64,000 nucleotides of DNA from Maribacter algarum (ex Zhang et al. 2020) (GCF_005885635.1 NZ_VATY01000001.1:372001-436000), one strand, 5' to 3'. Positions 8,962 through 18,488 are shown, counted from the stretch's first letter. The notes: a model not told the origin generated them from the letters alone. Numbers and translations: made by a program.

Positions 8962-9660
8962 TTACTCAAAACAATCCATACAAGGCTTTCTGCCGAAGGT
9001 ATATGTGAAAGTTATGCCAGAAAAAACGTACCAATCATCGCTGAAGATATTTCCGAAAGCGGGATTGATTTGCTGCGCAACGGTTGATTTAGTGGGATTG
9101 CTCGCATCTAAATTATCAGTAAACGTGTAACGCGCACCGATTTCAGCTCCCAAAATAAAAAGCTCGCTTATACGGTATTTAAAACCCACTGTCATAGGAA
9201 TAGCAAGAGAACCATCTCTTTGATTTAGCCCATCTTGCAACCTTCCGGCGTCGAAGTAATTGTAATCGTATCGAAAATAGGTCAATCCGGTATATAAATA
9301 AGGAGTAAAAGCTGGGCCTAATTTATGTAAGTTGTATTCTACGAAGTTGAATTCTAATCCGGCAGAAGCTTCTAAAATCGAATTTCCTACCACATAACCT
9401 CTTTGTTGTCTCGAAGAGATACTTGATTTTGAATCGTCAGCTGTAAACTTTCCATAAATAACACTACCACGCCAAGCATACCGTTTACTTTTATTCCACT
9501 TAAACAATCCTCCTACGGCAAAATTAGAGGGTAATATAAAATTAGTTCTGCCTACATCTCCAATATTATTGGTTCCACCGCCAAACACGCCGATTTCATA
9601 GGTTTGGGCACTCAGGCCCATCCAAATAAAAAAAAGGATACAAAAGAGACAACTCCTCAT
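8962..9660 (-). CDS. DUF6089-like outer membrane beta-barrel protein
   Basis: A 232-residue protein with a signal peptide (ending near MGLSAQTY) and many alternating strands rich in Y, G and F, such as AWRGSVIYGKF and FSGITFTYTFGRKP. It would form an outer membrane barrel. I recognise it as the DUF6089 type usually found beside uppS and nadK in flavobacteria. The function of that family is not known. The position between nadK and uppS-bamA suggests a link to envelope assembly, but this is only context. Gaps of 188 and 115 bp separate it from its neighbours. Confidence 0.8.
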   Translation of the reverse strand: MRSCLFCILFFIWMGLSAQTYEIGVFGGGTNNIGDVGRTNFILPSNFAVGGLFKWNKSKRYAWRGSVIYGKFTADDSKSSISSRQQRGYVVGNSILEASAGLEFNFVEYNLHKLGPAFTPYLYTGLTYFRYDYNYFDAGRLQDGLNQRDGSLAIPMTVGFKYRISELFILGAEIGARYTFTDNLDASNPTKSTVAQQINPAFGNIFSDDWYVFSGITFTYTFGRKPCMDCFE

Positions 9661-9775
9661 AGGTTATAAAAGTTTGCAAATACAACAATTGCAATAGCTA
9701 GGACTAGTTCATTTGCCATACTACTGTTCTCACTTGATAAACAGCGTTTAGGAGTTTTTATTGTTTCTGGGATGT

Positions 9776-10657
9776 TCAATTACGCCTGTCTTCGCCCCAA
9801 AGCAATTTATTGCGAAGCGTTTTTAAAAAGCTTTCTGAAGTATACTCAATCATTTTAATGGTAAATGGTGCTTTTCGAATTCTAAGTTCTGTTCCATTGG
9901 CCACGGATGCAATTCTGGAATCTAATGAAACCAAATGATTTTCCTCTCTACCTGATACTTTTAACCGTATCTCTGTTTCGTCTGAAATAACGAGGGGCCT
10001 TGCATTTAAGTTATGTGGAGCAATAGGGGTCAGAACAAGAGACTTCGCCGTTGGAACAATTACGGGACCTCCACAGCTAAGTGAATACCCTGTTGAACCG
10101 GTAGGTGTAGAAATGATAAGTCCGTCAGCCCAATATGAGGTCAAGTACTCATCATTAAGAAAGGTTTCAACGGTAATCATCGACGTGGTATCTTTTCTAC
10201 TCACGGTGACTTCATTAAAAGCAAAATTAAGTTCACTAAATTCAGGAATGCCCGAATCTTTTGTTACCTCTACTAAACTTCTTTCTACAACTGTATATGC
10301 CCCCTGAACAAATTCTTGAACTACTTTTCGAACATCTTCTTTTTTGAAGGTGGAGAGGAAACCTAACCTTCCTGTATTCACCCCAACAATGGGAATACCT
10401 TTATCTTGAACATAAGTAGTGGCTCTTAAAATAGTACCATCACCACCAAAACTCACAAACATATCGAAAGATGAGTCGAGCCCCGAAGAATCAGTAAACC
10501 TTGCATATGAATCCGTATCGTAGTTTTCGGATAAAAGTTCGAGGAAATTTTTCTCAATTGCTATTTCAGCGTCAACCTTTTGTAGCTCGTCTATAAGTTC
10601 AACCACATAAGCTATGGCATTGTCTTGATAGGTTTGACCGTAAATGGCAACTTTCAT
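9776..10657 (-). CDS. nadK: NAD kinase
   Basis: ATP-dependent phosphorylation of NAD to NADP. 293 residues, normal for bacteria. The catalytic GGDGT motif is in VSFGGDGTILRAT, followed by NTGRLGFLSTF. The NAD-binding region reads YWADGLIISTPTGSTGYSLS with GGPVI after it. It begins three bases after the stop codon of the CBS-domain gene, so the two are co-transcribed and head the operon leading into uppS and bamA. Confidence 0.97.
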   Translation of the reverse strand: MKVAIYGQTYQDNAIAYVVELIDELQKVDAEIAIEKNFLELLSENYDTDSYARFTDSSGLDSSFDMFVSFGGDGTILRATTYVQDKGIPIVGVNTGRLGFLSTFKKEDVRKVVQEFVQGAYTVVERSLVEVTKDSGIPEFSELNFAFNEVTVSRKDTTSMITVETFLNDEYLTSYWADGLIISTPTGSTGYSLSCGGPVIVPTAKSLVLTPIAPHNLNARPLVISDETEIRLKVSGREENHLVSLDSRIASVANGTELRIRKAPFTIKMIEYTSESFLKTLRNKLLWGEDRRN

Positions 10658-10660
10658 TCC

Positions 10661-11317
10661 TTATACATTTAGATATTTATCCAAATAATCAGAGCGTTGC
10701 TTTAAATCTTCAAGGAATTGATCATCATGGTTTCCAAAAAGAATATTGTAGTTGTAACGTCGAAACGTTTGGGTAATCTCATTGAAGTTGGTTGTACCTA
10801 CCTTTATAGTAACCTGTACAACATCGTTTTGCATCTCGGTTATAAATCCTCCTATAAACCTAGCATTATTGCTTTCAACAATCTGCGCAATTTCACTAAA
10901 TGAGTAATCTTTTATTCCTTTTGAGACCACTAATATACCGCCAGGTTCTGTAAAGAAAGGGGTATCTATGAAAACACCCATAAAATCCGTCAGGTCATAA
11001 TAGCCGATTACCGTTTCACTGGCACCCAAAATAGGCAGCAAATTTGCCTCATTTCTAGAAAACATCTCCAATACATCAAGCCAATTCGTATCACGCCGAA
11101 CGAAAAAGGTTTCCAAGTTATATCGATAATCCTCTATTTTGTCTTCTATTTTAAAATTTTCAAGGTCATCTTCACTCAATACACCTAAAAATCTATCCTT
11201 TTCAACAACAGCAACATGTGAATAAGTATGGTCTTTGAAAAACTGAACTACTTTTTCAAGGGAATCTCCAACTTTGAAAATCGGAATATTGGGCAATATG
11301 TGGTCGTGGATCTTCAT
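10661..11317 (-). CDS. CBS domain-containing protein
   Basis: A 218-residue soluble protein with two CBS motifs in the first 130 residues: PIFKVGDSLEKVVQFFKDH...HVAVVEKDRFLGVLSEDDL, then NWLDVLEMFSRNEANLLPIL...VIGYYDLTDFMGVF. CBS pairs usually bind adenine nucleotides or other charged adenosyl ligands and regulate a partner. The last 80 residues look like an ACT-type ferredoxin-like domain (GILVVSKGIKDYSFSEIAQIVESNN, then VQVTIKVGTTNFNEI). It is the first gene of the minus-strand operon, three bases ahead of nadK. The ligand and partner are unknown. The gene is divergent from pdxJ. Confidence 0.88.
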   Translation of the reverse strand: MKIHDHILPNIPIFKVGDSLEKVVQFFKDHTYSHVAVVEKDRFLGVLSEDDLENFKIEDKIEDYRYNLETFFVRRDTNWLDVLEMFSRNEANLLPILGASETVIGYYDLTDFMGVFIDTPFFTEPGGILVVSKGIKDYSFSEIAQIVESNNARFIGGFITEMQNDVVQVTIKVGTTNFNEITQTFRRYNYNILFGNHDDQFLEDLKQRSDYLDKYLNV

Positions 11318-11408
11318 AGGTTAAAATATAACGCAAAATACTAATTAATAATATCAAAAGGTGTGCCTAATTTGTATTTTTACCACCTCTTAGAAAGACA
11401 TCGAATTT

Positions 11409-12125
11409 ATGACACACTTAAGCGTGAATATTAACAAAATTGCCACTCTGCGTAATGCCCGTGGCGGGAACGTACCTAATCTTTTAAAGGTTGCCGCAGA
11501 TATCGAAAGATTTGGTGCCGAAGGCATTACCATTCATCCTAGGCCCGATGAAAGACATATTCGATATCAAGATGCTAGGGATTTAACGAAGGTAGTTACC
11601 ACCGAGTACAACATAGAAGGTAATCCCAACCCTAAGTTTATTGATTTGGTTCTGGAGACGAAACCAACACAGGTAACCTTGGTTCCTGACGCCATTGACG
11701 CCATTACTTCAAATGCCGGATGGGATACTATTGCTCACAAAGACTTTCTCAAGGATGTTATCAAAACATTCAAGGAAAACGGAATTCGTACTTCAATCTT
11801 CGTAGATGCAAATACCAAAATGGTTGAAGGTGCTTCGGAAATCGGTACTGACCGAATAGAACTTTATACAGAAAGTTATGCGAAGGCATTTGATGAAAAT
11901 AAAAAGGAAGAGGGAATATCTCCATTTATCCGAGCAGCTATAGTTGCAAACTCTTTGGGTTTAGGTATTAATGCCGGCCATGACTTGAGCTTGGACAATA
12001 TTAAATACTTCAAAGATAGTATTCCGCATTTATTGGAAGTTTCAATTGGTCATGCACTTATTTGTGAATCGCTTTATTTTGGTTTGGACAACGTTATTAA
12101 TATGTATCTCAACAAATTGAAATGA
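11409..12125 (+). CDS. pdxJ: Pyridoxine 5'-phosphate synthase
   Basis: Last step of the DXP-dependent vitamin B6 route: condenses 3-amino-2-oxopropyl phosphate with 1-deoxyxylulose 5-phosphate. 238 residues, matching the family. VNINKIATLRNARGG is the typical N-terminal strand. GITIHPRPDERHI carries the conserved histidine and arginines. INAGHDLSLDNI is the phosphate-binding region near the C-terminus. It is divergent from the CBS-nadK operon. Its stop overlaps the start of the next gene by four bases (ATGA), so the two genes are translationally coupled. Confidence 0.97.
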   Translation: MTHLSVNINKIATLRNARGGNVPNLLKVAADIERFGAEGITIHPRPDERHIRYQDARDLTKVVTTEYNIEGNPNPKFIDLVLETKPTQVTLVPDAIDAITSNAGWDTIAHKDFLKDVIKTFKENGIRTSIFVDANTKMVEGASEIGTDRIELYTESYAKAFDENKKEEGISPFIRAAIVANSLGLGINAGHDLSLDNIKYFKDSIPHLLEVSIGHALICESLYFGLDNVINMYLNKLK

Positions 12126-12895
12126 GTGACTTGTTACATTCAAAGATTTTAGGATCCGGAGAACCGCTGGTAGTTTTGCATGGTTTTCTTGGGATGAGCG
12201 ACAACTGGAAAACACTAGGAAGTAAATACTCGGAAAATGGATTCGAAGTACACCTCGTCGATCAACGGAACCATGGAAGGAGTTTTCACTCAGAAGACTT
12301 TAACTATGATTTTTTGGCGGCTGATTTAAAAACCTACCTTGATTATCACCAAATCGAAAAAGCGAGTATTATTGGACATTCCATGGGCGGAAAGACAGCA
12401 ATGCAGTTCGCCTGCGACTTTCCTAATTTAACAGAAAAGTTAGTAGTAGCCGATATTTCTCCAAAATACTATCCCCCTCATCATAACGAAATAATCAACG
12501 GTCTAAATGCATTAAATTTTGAGTTAATACCTTCACGAAGTCAGGCCGACCAAGAGTTGGCAAAGCATATTGCCGAGCATGGCACACGACAATTTTTACT
12601 TAAAAATCTGTATTGGGTAGAGAAGGGACAACTTGGCTTTAGATTTAACTTGGAGGTATTGAGCACTAAAATGGAAGAAATAGGCGAAAACATATCTGCA
12701 ATTTCCAATTATGATGGGCCCACTCTTTTTTTAAAAGGTGACAAGTCAGAATATGTAGTTGCTGCCGATCTACCTGAAATCAAAATACACTTTCCAAATG
12801 CGGAATTGGATACAATCGAAAACGCCGGACATTGGCTGCATGCCGAAAATCCAAAACAATTTTTTGAAAAATCGATTGCTTTTTTAAATTCATAA
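12122..12895 (+). CDS. Alpha/beta fold hydrolase (YbfF-like esterase)
   Basis: 257 residues with a complete alpha/beta-hydrolase pattern. LVVLHGFLGMSDNW is the oxyanion region and DQRNHGRS a typical second block. The nucleophile elbow is GHSMGGKTA (serine in GHSMG). LFLKGDKSEYV lies near the acid and NAGHWLHAENP holds the catalytic histidine. It resembles the YbfF type of small acyl-ester hydrolases. The substrate is unknown. It overlaps pdxJ by four bases, an arrangement that suggests coupled translation but does not reveal a role in B6 metabolism. Confidence 0.92.
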   Translation: MSDLLHSKILGSGEPLVVLHGFLGMSDNWKTLGSKYSENGFEVHLVDQRNHGRSFHSEDFNYDFLAADLKTYLDYHQIEKASIIGHSMGGKTAMQFACDFPNLTEKLVVADISPKYYPPHHNEIINGLNALNFELIPSRSQADQELAKHIAEHGTRQFLLKNLYWVEKGQLGFRFNLEVLSTKMEEIGENISAISNYDGPTLFLKGDKSEYVVAADLPEIKIHFPNAELDTIENAGHWLHAENPKQFFEKSIAFLNS

Positions 12896-12910
12896 AAAAA
12901 GAATCAATTT

Positions 12911-12926
12911 ATTATGCATGCATAAT
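12911..12926. promoter_or_regulatory. Perfect 16-bp palindrome, operator-like
   Basis: ATTATGCATGCATAAT is fully self-complementary and ends 16 bp upstream of the -33 element of the SGNH lipoprotein promoter. That is a position suited to an activator. It is almost identical to the core of the inverted repeat at 1193-1208. Followed by a T run, it could also act as a weak terminator for the hydrolase gene. Confidence 0.5.
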
Positions 12927-12942
12927 TTTTTAGTCCAAATTA

Positions 12943-12972
12943 TTGCGCGTCTGATAATTTTGGTTAATTTTG
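12943..12972 (+). promoter_or_regulatory. Bacteroidota-type promoter of the SGNH lipoprotein gene
   Basis: TTG (12943-12945) is followed after 19 bases by TAATTTTG (12965-12972), matching the TTG...TAnnTTTG consensus. A second TAATTTTG lies at 12955-12962. The ATG is 31 bp downstream. Confidence 0.7.
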
Positions 12973-13003
12973 ATTTTACACGACTTAACTCAAAAAATCA
13001 AAC

Positions 13004-14509
13004 ATGAAAAAGTTCCTTGCATTACTAGCATTTTCGAGCTTGCTATTCGTTTCTTGCCTAAGCGATGATGCTCAACCCCCAGTATTCGAAGTACCCACGC
13101 CACCGGCCATTAATTTCACAAGTGGCGAAGCTGATTTTTCAAAATTTGTTTCTGTCGGAAATTCATTAACGGCAGGTTTTTCAGATAACGCCTTGTTTAT
13201 GGAAGGGCAAACAAACTCTTTTCCGAATATGATGGCTTCTAGCTTTGCTCAAGTTGGTGGAGGTGCGTTTACAATACCTTTTATGGCTGACAATTTAGGC
13301 GGGGCCACTTTAGGTGGACAACCAATTCTTGGAAATAGACTGTTTTTGTCCTTCGCTTCAGGCTCTCCCCTACCCACTCCGGTTAGTGGGACTGGAAGTA
13401 CCGAAATTTCATCTGTATTATCCGGACCTTTCAACAATATGGGTGTACCCGGCGCTAAAAGTTTTCACTTGTTAGCTCCTGGTTACGGAAATGTAGCCGG
13501 TGTTCCTATTGGAGCTGCAAACCCATACTATGCAAGAATGGCCTCAAGTCCTAACGCAACAGTCTTAGGTGATGCCGCTGGCCAAGCACCAACTTTCTTT
13601 TCACTTTGGATAGGAAATAACGATATTTTAAGTTTCGCTACCTCTGGAGGATTAGGAGTTGACCAACAAGGTAATTTTGACCCCAGTACATATGGCGGTA
13701 CTGACATAACTGATCCAAACGTATTTGCCCAGACGTACAATGGTATTTTACAAACTTTGACCGCAGGTGGTGCAAAAGGGGTTATTGCTAATATTCCAGA
13801 TGTCACTTCCATTCCATATTTTACAACAGTACCCCATAATCCAATTCCACTGGACGCAGCTACAGCAGGAGCAGTTAATACCGCCTATGCAGCTTACAAT
13901 GGAGGGCTAGCCCAACTACAACAACTGGGGGTGATTTCTGCTGAGGAAGTTGCTCGAAGAACAATATCATTTAGCGAAGGAGCAACAAATGCCGCAGTTA
14001 TTATTGATGAAGATTTAACTGACCTGACTTCTTTCAATCCAGCTTTGATTAACATGCGTCAGGCCACGGCAGATGATTTGATGGTTCTTGTCGGACTTTC
14101 TTTCATAGGTACATTAGCCGATCCAAATAATCCTGCCTCTGTAAATGGGGTCGGGGTTCCACTTGGTGATCAATGGGTACTCACGCCAGAGGAACAAGCA
14201 AGCGTTTCACAGGCGCTGTCAGCGTACAATGAAACCATAGCTGCGGCAGCTGCGACTTTTGATTTGGCATTTGTTGATGCAAATGCTTTTCTCAAAGAAT
14301 TGAAAGCAGGTGGTTTCCCTCTTAATGATGGCACCACAGTTACGGCTACTTTTGGTACTGGTGGTGGGTTTTCACTTGACGGAGTACATCCTTCACCACG
14401 TGGTTATGCTTTGTTGGCCAATAAGTTTCTCGAAGAAATAGAAAATAAATATGGAGCTACTCTACCTGAAGTAGAGCCTGAGGCCTTCACTGGTGTATAT
14501 ATAGAGTAG
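13004..14509 (+). CDS. SGNH/GDSL hydrolase family lipoprotein
   Basis: A 501-residue secreted esterase-like protein. The signal peptide ends in the lipobox VSC with C18 as the lipidated residue, so it should be anchored to a membrane. FVSVGNSLTAGF is a GDSL-type block I with S54 as likely nucleophile. SLWIGNNDIL corresponds to block III (GxND) and SLDGVHPSPRGYAL to block V with the catalytic D and H. The spacing between blocks is longer than in minimal family members because of a large insert (about residues 60-190). The substrate is unknown; acyl or acetyl esters of glycans or lipids are possible. It stands alone between its own promoter and a terminator. Confidence 0.88.
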   Translation: MKKFLALLAFSSLLFVSCLSDDAQPPVFEVPTPPAINFTSGEADFSKFVSVGNSLTAGFSDNALFMEGQTNSFPNMMASSFAQVGGGAFTIPFMADNLGGATLGGQPILGNRLFLSFASGSPLPTPVSGTGSTEISSVLSGPFNNMGVPGAKSFHLLAPGYGNVAGVPIGAANPYYARMASSPNATVLGDAAGQAPTFFSLWIGNNDILSFATSGGLGVDQQGNFDPSTYGGTDITDPNVFAQTYNGILQTLTAGGAKGVIANIPDVTSIPYFTTVPHNPIPLDAATAGAVNTAYAAYNGGLAQLQQLGVISAEEVARRTISFSEGATNAAVIIDEDLTDLTSFNPALINMRQATADDLMVLVGLSFIGTLADPNNPASVNGVGVPLGDQWVLTPEEQASVSQALSAYNETIAAAAATFDLAFVDANAFLKELKAGGFPLNDGTTVTATFGTGGGFSLDGVHPSPRGYALLANKFLEEIENKYGATLPEVEPEAFTGVYIE

Positions 14510-14534
14510 TCACTCAAATACTAAAAGTTTTACT

Positions 14535-14566
14535 AAAAGGTATCGTAATTTTTCGGTACCTTTTTT
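14535..14566 (+). terminator. Rho-independent terminator after the SGNH gene
   Basis: AAAGGTATCG and CGGTACCTTT pair with one G-T wobble around an eight-base loop, followed by six T. Confidence 0.8.
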
Positions 14567-14599
14567 GCGTTAGTCAATATTCATTAAAAAATCTAAATC

Positions 14600-14950
14600 A
14601 TGAAATTTATTCTAAGACTACTTTTAAGTGCCCTTGCCGTGGTCGTGTTATCAAAGGTACTACCTAATGTTTCAGTAGACACCTATACCACTGCTCTAAT
14701 TGTAGCAGTTGCATTAAGCCTTTTAAACTTTATCGTAAGACCTATTTTAGTGATTCTTACACTACCCGTGACCATATTGACCTTCGGGCTTTTCCTTTTG
14801 GTTATTAACGCAATAATTATAAAGCTGGCAGATCATTTTGTAGATGGTTTTACCGTCGACGGATGGCTTTGGGCAATTGTGTTTAGCTTGCTTCTATCCT
14901 TACTGCAATCCATTTTGTTTTCTATTTTGAAAAGCGACAAAAAGAAGTAG
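14600..14950 (+). CDS. Phage holin family (superfamily IV) membrane protein
   Basis: A 116-residue integral membrane protein with about four hydrophobic helices, ending in SILKSDKKK. The pattern (VLSKVLPNVSVDTYTTALIVAV, then LNFIVRPILVILTLPVTILTFGLF) is that of the widespread 4-TM family named after a mycobacteriophage holin. In ordinary chromosomes this family has no shown lytic role. No lysin or other phage gene is nearby, so nothing here suggests a prophage. It lies between the SGNH lipoprotein gene and tig, each with its own signals. Confidence 0.82.
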   Translation: MKFILRLLLSALAVVVLSKVLPNVSVDTYTTALIVAVALSLLNFIVRPILVILTLPVTILTFGLFLLVINAIIIKLADHFVDGFTVDGWLWAIVFSLLLSLLQSILFSILKSDKKK

Positions 14951-14980
14951 AAAACGATTGTTTTTCAGCAACTTAAAAAC

Positions 14981-15011
14981 TTGGTAGGATATAGAATTTG
15001 TACTACTTTTG
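14981..15011 (+). promoter_or_regulatory. Bacteroidota-type promoter of tig
   Basis: TTG (14981-14983) is followed after 20 bases by TACTTTTG (15004-15011), a close fit to TTG...TAnnTTTG. The tig ATG is 35 bp downstream. Confidence 0.75.
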
Positions 15012-15046
15012 CATCCCATTTATTTAAGCAATAATACTAGTATAAG

Positions 15047-16369
15047 ATGAATATTACCAAAGAGCAGATTGACGATTTGAATGCAGTAGTTAAAGTAGCC
15101 GTGACTAAGGATGACTACCAAGATAAGGTTGATAAAATTCTAAAGGATTATAGAAAGCAGGCAAATATTCCCGGTTTCAGAAAAGGTCAAGTTCCAATGG
15201 GTCTTATCAAGAAACAATACGGAAAGGCGGTTTTGGTTGACGAAGTGAACAAGTTGATCCAAGATAATTTGAATAAATACTTGACCGAAGAAAAACTTGA
15301 TGTTCTTGGAAACCCCCTTCCGAAACAACAAGATGGCTTTGATTGGGATAAGGAAGATTTCGATTTTGAATTCGAACTGGGTTTGGCCCCGAATTTCGAA
15401 GTTCCTTTGAAAACAAAAAAGGCAATTACCCATTATAAAATCGTTGCTGATAAAAAAATGGTCAACGAGCAAGTCGAACGTATTCAAAAGCAATATGGTA
15501 AACTCGTTAGTAAATCCGAAGTCAGTAAGAAAGACGAAGTAACCGGAACTTTCAAAAACGAAGAAGAAGAAATAGACAACAAAACAACTTTAGAGTTCAA
15601 CATGCTGAAAAGTAAAAAGGCGATTGATATCCTTGTTGGAAAAAAAGTTGGCGATGTTGTTAGCTTAAAGATTAAAGGACTTTTTAAAGAGGATAACTTC
15701 TTGACAAGTGTTTTAGGCGTTTCTGCGGATAAGGCTGAAAAACTAAACATTGAAGTTTCCTTCACAATTGAAGAAGTCAATGAGAGAGAGCCCGCAGAAC
15801 TAAATCAAGAGCTATTTGACAAATTGTTCGGCCCGGATGCAGTGAAATCTGAAAAAGAGTTGAAAGAACGAATCAAAGAAGATTCTGAAAAACAATTCGA
15901 GCAGCAGTCTGATCAAAAATTATTGAACGATGTCACCGAATATTTCATTGAAAATACCAAGTTTGATTTACCAAGTGGTTTCTTAACCAAATGGATTCAG
16001 ATGACCGGCGAAAATCCTTTAACCGAGGAGCAGGCAAGTGAAGAGTACGAAAAATCAGAAAAGGGACTCCGCTACCAACTTATAGAAGGAAAGGTAATTA
16101 AGGATAATGATGTTCAAATTCAGTTTGATGAATTGAAGGAATTTGCGAAAGGGTTTATCAAATCGCAAATGGCCCAATACGGACAGTTAAATCCTGCAGA
16201 AGAGGAATTGGATACTATTGCTGCACGAGTAATGAGCAATCAAGATGAAGTTAAAAGACTATCAGAACAATTGATGAGTCAAAAGCTTTTGAACCTTTAC
16301 AAAGAAAAGGCGAACTTGAAGACTAAAGAGGTTACTTACGAAAACTTTGTTAAGGAGGTTTACGGATAA
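15047..16369 (+). CDS. tig: Trigger factor
   Basis: Ribosome-associated chaperone that receives nascent chains. 440 residues, normal length. The N-terminal ribosome-binding domain includes FRKGQVPMGLIKKQYG (the GFRKGxxP signature). The central PPIase-like domain (about 150-245) is degenerate, as is common in Bacteroidota. The C-terminal half is helical and highly charged. It has its own promoter and a strong terminator before clpP, so the conserved tig-clpP-clpX order here does not imply one transcript. Confidence 0.95.
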   Translation: MNITKEQIDDLNAVVKVAVTKDDYQDKVDKILKDYRKQANIPGFRKGQVPMGLIKKQYGKAVLVDEVNKLIQDNLNKYLTEEKLDVLGNPLPKQQDGFDWDKEDFDFEFELGLAPNFEVPLKTKKAITHYKIVADKKMVNEQVERIQKQYGKLVSKSEVSKKDEVTGTFKNEEEEIDNKTTLEFNMLKSKKAIDILVGKKVGDVVSLKIKGLFKEDNFLTSVLGVSADKAEKLNIEVSFTIEEVNEREPAELNQELFDKLFGPDAVKSEKELKERIKEDSEKQFEQQSDQKLLNDVTEYFIENTKFDLPSGFLTKWIQMTGENPLTEEQASEEYEKSEKGLRYQLIEGKVIKDNDVQIQFDELKEFAKGFIKSQMAQYGQLNPAEEELDTIAARVMSNQDEVKRLSEQLMSQKLLNLYKEKANLKTKEVTYENFVKEVYG

Positions 16370-16397
16370 GTTTCCGAAAAATAATAAGTATATTTAC

Positions 16398-16430
16398 GGT
16401 GCCGAAAATGTTCTTTTCGGCACCTTTTTT
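16398..16430 (+). terminator. Rho-independent terminator after tig
   Basis: Perfect 11-bp stem GGTGCCGAAAA / TTTTCGGCACC with a five-base loop, then six T. Confidence 0.9.
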
Positions 16431-16454
16431 ATCTAAAAAATTGAACGACAGCAA

Positions 16455-17135
16455 ATGGATTACGGAAAAGAATTCAAAAATTACGCTATAAATCATCAAG
16501 GTATCAATAGCATGTATTATGATAAAATCATGAGTAGCATGTATCCTACGAATATGACTCCAAATATTATTGAGGAACGTCAATTAAACGCCATTGCCAT
16601 GGATGTTTTCTCGAGGCTAATGATGGATCGTATTATTTTTCTTGGGACAGGGATTAATGATCAGGTAGCGAATATTGTACAAGCACAATTATTATTTCTT
16701 GAAAGCGCGGATGCCTCTAAAGACATTCAGATTTATATCAACTCCCCAGGTGGAAGTGTTTATGCCGGATTAGGTATTTATGACACTATGCAATTCATAA
16801 AACCAGATGTAGCAACTATCTGTACAGGAATGGCCGCATCTATGGGAGCAGTACTCTTATGTGCGGGAGAAAAAGGAAAGCGAAGTGGACTTACTCACTC
16901 TCGCGTTATGATTCACCAACCTATGGGTGGTGCCCAAGGTCAGGCAAGTGATATCGAGATTACCGCTCGTGAGATTTTAAAACTCAAAGAAGAGCTTTAT
17001 GCAATTATTGCTGACCATTCTGGTCAGACAATCGAGAAAGTTCATGATGATAGTGATAGAGACTATTGGATGAAAGCTGATGAAGCCAAGAAATATGGTA
17101 TGATTGATGAAATTTTAGTAAGAGATAAAGACTAA
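16455..17135 (+). CDS. clpP: ATP-dependent Clp protease proteolytic subunit
   Basis: Serine peptidase that forms the double-ring proteolytic chamber used by ClpX. 226 residues. The nucleophile serine is in [11 protein letters not shown] and the histidine in [35 protein letters not shown] is the family signature. The roughly 35 residues before the conserved core ([19 protein letters not shown]) are somewhat longer than the E. coli propeptide and are probably processed. clpX follows 98 bp downstream on the same strand. Confidence 0.97.
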   Translation: MDYGKEFKNYAINHQGINSMYYDKIMSSMYPTNMTPNIIEERQLNAIAMDVFSRLMMDRIIFLGTGINDQVANIVQAQLLFLESADASKDIQIYINSPGGSVYAGLGIYDTMQFIKPDVATICTGMAASMGAVLLCAGEKGKRSGLTHSRVMIHQPMGGAQGQASDIEITAREILKLKEELYAIIADHSGQTIEKVHDDSDRDYWMKADEAKKYGMIDEILVRDKD

Positions 17136-17233
17136 TTTCGACGAATACCCTAAAATTGTTTATATCTGAGGCCTATTTGATGAACCAAAAATCAAATTAC
17201 AGCGTTAGTATCTAATAATACGATAGGACTATT

Positions 17234-18469
17234 ATGGCAAAAGAAAACTTAGAGTGCTCATTTTGTGGAAGAAAAAAACCAGAAACCAATCTTTTGATTG
17301 CTGGTTTAGATGCCCATATTTGTGACCGCTGTATTGAGCAGGCACATGGCATAGTTGCGGAAGAGTCCAAACAAACAAAAACCAACGACTTATCTTCAGA
17401 GTTGGTTTTAAAGAAACCTCTGGAAATTAAGGAATTCCTTGACACTTTTATTATTGGTCAAGAGCGTACCAAGAAAGTAATGTCGGTTGCTGTCTACAAT
17501 CATTATAAAAGGTTGTTACAACCAAAGGCGAAGGAAGATGATATTGAAATACAAAAGAGCAATATCATCATGGTGGGTCAAACTGGTACGGGTAAAACCT
17601 TAATGGCTAAAACCATTGCCAGAATGCTCAATGTTCCCTTAGCCATTGTAGATGCTACCGTACTTACTGAAGCAGGATATGTTGGTGAAGATGTTGAGAG
17701 CATACTAACACGTTTGTTGCAAGCAGCAGATTACAACCTTGAGAAAACCGAACGTGGCATCGTTTTTATTGATGAGATTGATAAAATAGCTCGAAAGAGT
17801 GATAACCCTTCTATTACCCGTGATGTATCGGGAGAAGGTGTACAACAAGGTTTACTCAAGCTTTTAGAAGGTACAGTTGTAAATGTACCACCTAAAGGAG
17901 GAAGAAAACATCCAGATCAAAAATTCATAGAGGTTAATACTGAAAACATATTATTTATAGCAGGAGGCGCTTTCGACGGAATCGAAAGAGCCATCACCAA
18001 GCGTTTGAATATGCAAGCCGTAGGTTATAGTGCTTCAAAGGCAGATGAAAACCTAGATGAAAGCAATATTTTACAATATATTATCCCAAAGGATTTAAAG
18101 GACTTTGGATTAATTCCAGAGATTATAGGAAGGCTTCCTGTATTGACACACATGAATCCGTTAGACGAAAAAACACTTCGTGCGATTCTTACCGAACCAA
18201 AAAATGCTATTATCAAACAGTATGAAAAACTGTTTCATATGGATGGTATTTCTTTTACCATTACTGACCAGGCATTAGAGTACATCGTCAAGAAGGCAAT
18301 AGAATATAAATTAGGAGCAAGAGGACTTAGGTCATTATGTGAAGCTATCTTCACCGATGCCATGTTTGAGATGCCCAGCAGTGGTGAAACCGAATTTAAG
18401 GTTACCAAACCCTATGCTGAAGAAAAGCTATCTTATGAAACTATTAAAAAACTAAAGGCAGTCTCTTAG
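17234..18469 (+). CDS. clpX: ATP-dependent Clp protease ATP-binding subunit ClpX
   Basis: AAA+ unfoldase that recognises tagged proteins and feeds them to ClpP. 411 residues. The N-terminal C4 zinc-binding domain is CSFCGRKKP...[10 protein letters not shown]. Walker A is GQTGTGKT, Walker [11 protein letters not shown], followed by the sensor and pore-loop regions (GYVGEDVE). The C-terminal small domain contains [13 protein letters not shown]. The IGF-type loop that docks to ClpP appears as IGR-type residues in EIIGRLPVL only, so the exact docking loop is left unassigned. The stop codon lies in the terminator hairpin. Confidence 0.97.
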   Translation: MAKENLECSFCGRKKPETNLLIAGLDAHICDRCIEQAHGIVAEESKQTKTNDLSSELVLKKPLEIKEFLDTFIIGQERTKKVMSVAVYNHYKRLLQPKAKEDDIEIQKSNIIMVGQTGTGKTLMAKTIARMLNVPLAIVDATVLTEAGYVGEDVESILTRLLQAADYNLEKTERGIVFIDEIDKIARKSDNPSITRDVSGEGVQQGLLKLLEGTVVNVPPKGGRKHPDQKFIEVNTENILFIAGGAFDGIERAITKRLNMQAVGYSASKADENLDESNILQYIIPKDLKDFGLIPEIIGRLPVLTHMNPLDEKTLRAILTEPKNAIIKQYEKLFHMDGISFTITDQALEYIVKKAIEYKLGARGLRSLCEAIFTDAMFEMPSSGETEFKVTKPYAEEKLSYETIKKLKAVS

Positions 18470-18488
18470 AGACTGCCTTTAGTTTTTT
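18452..18488 (+). terminator. Strong terminator overlapping the end of clpX
   Basis: Two perfect 14-bp arms (18452-18465 and 18469-18482, AAAGGCAGTCTC / GAGACTGCCTTT core) surround a three-base loop. Six T follow. The clpX stop codon TAG (18467-18469) falls in the loop and the top of the stem. Confidence 0.9.

Noticed and set aside
14600-14950. Holin-family protein as a sign of a prophage
   Set aside because: The family is common in bacterial chromosomes, and no lysin, capsid, tail or integrase gene is near.
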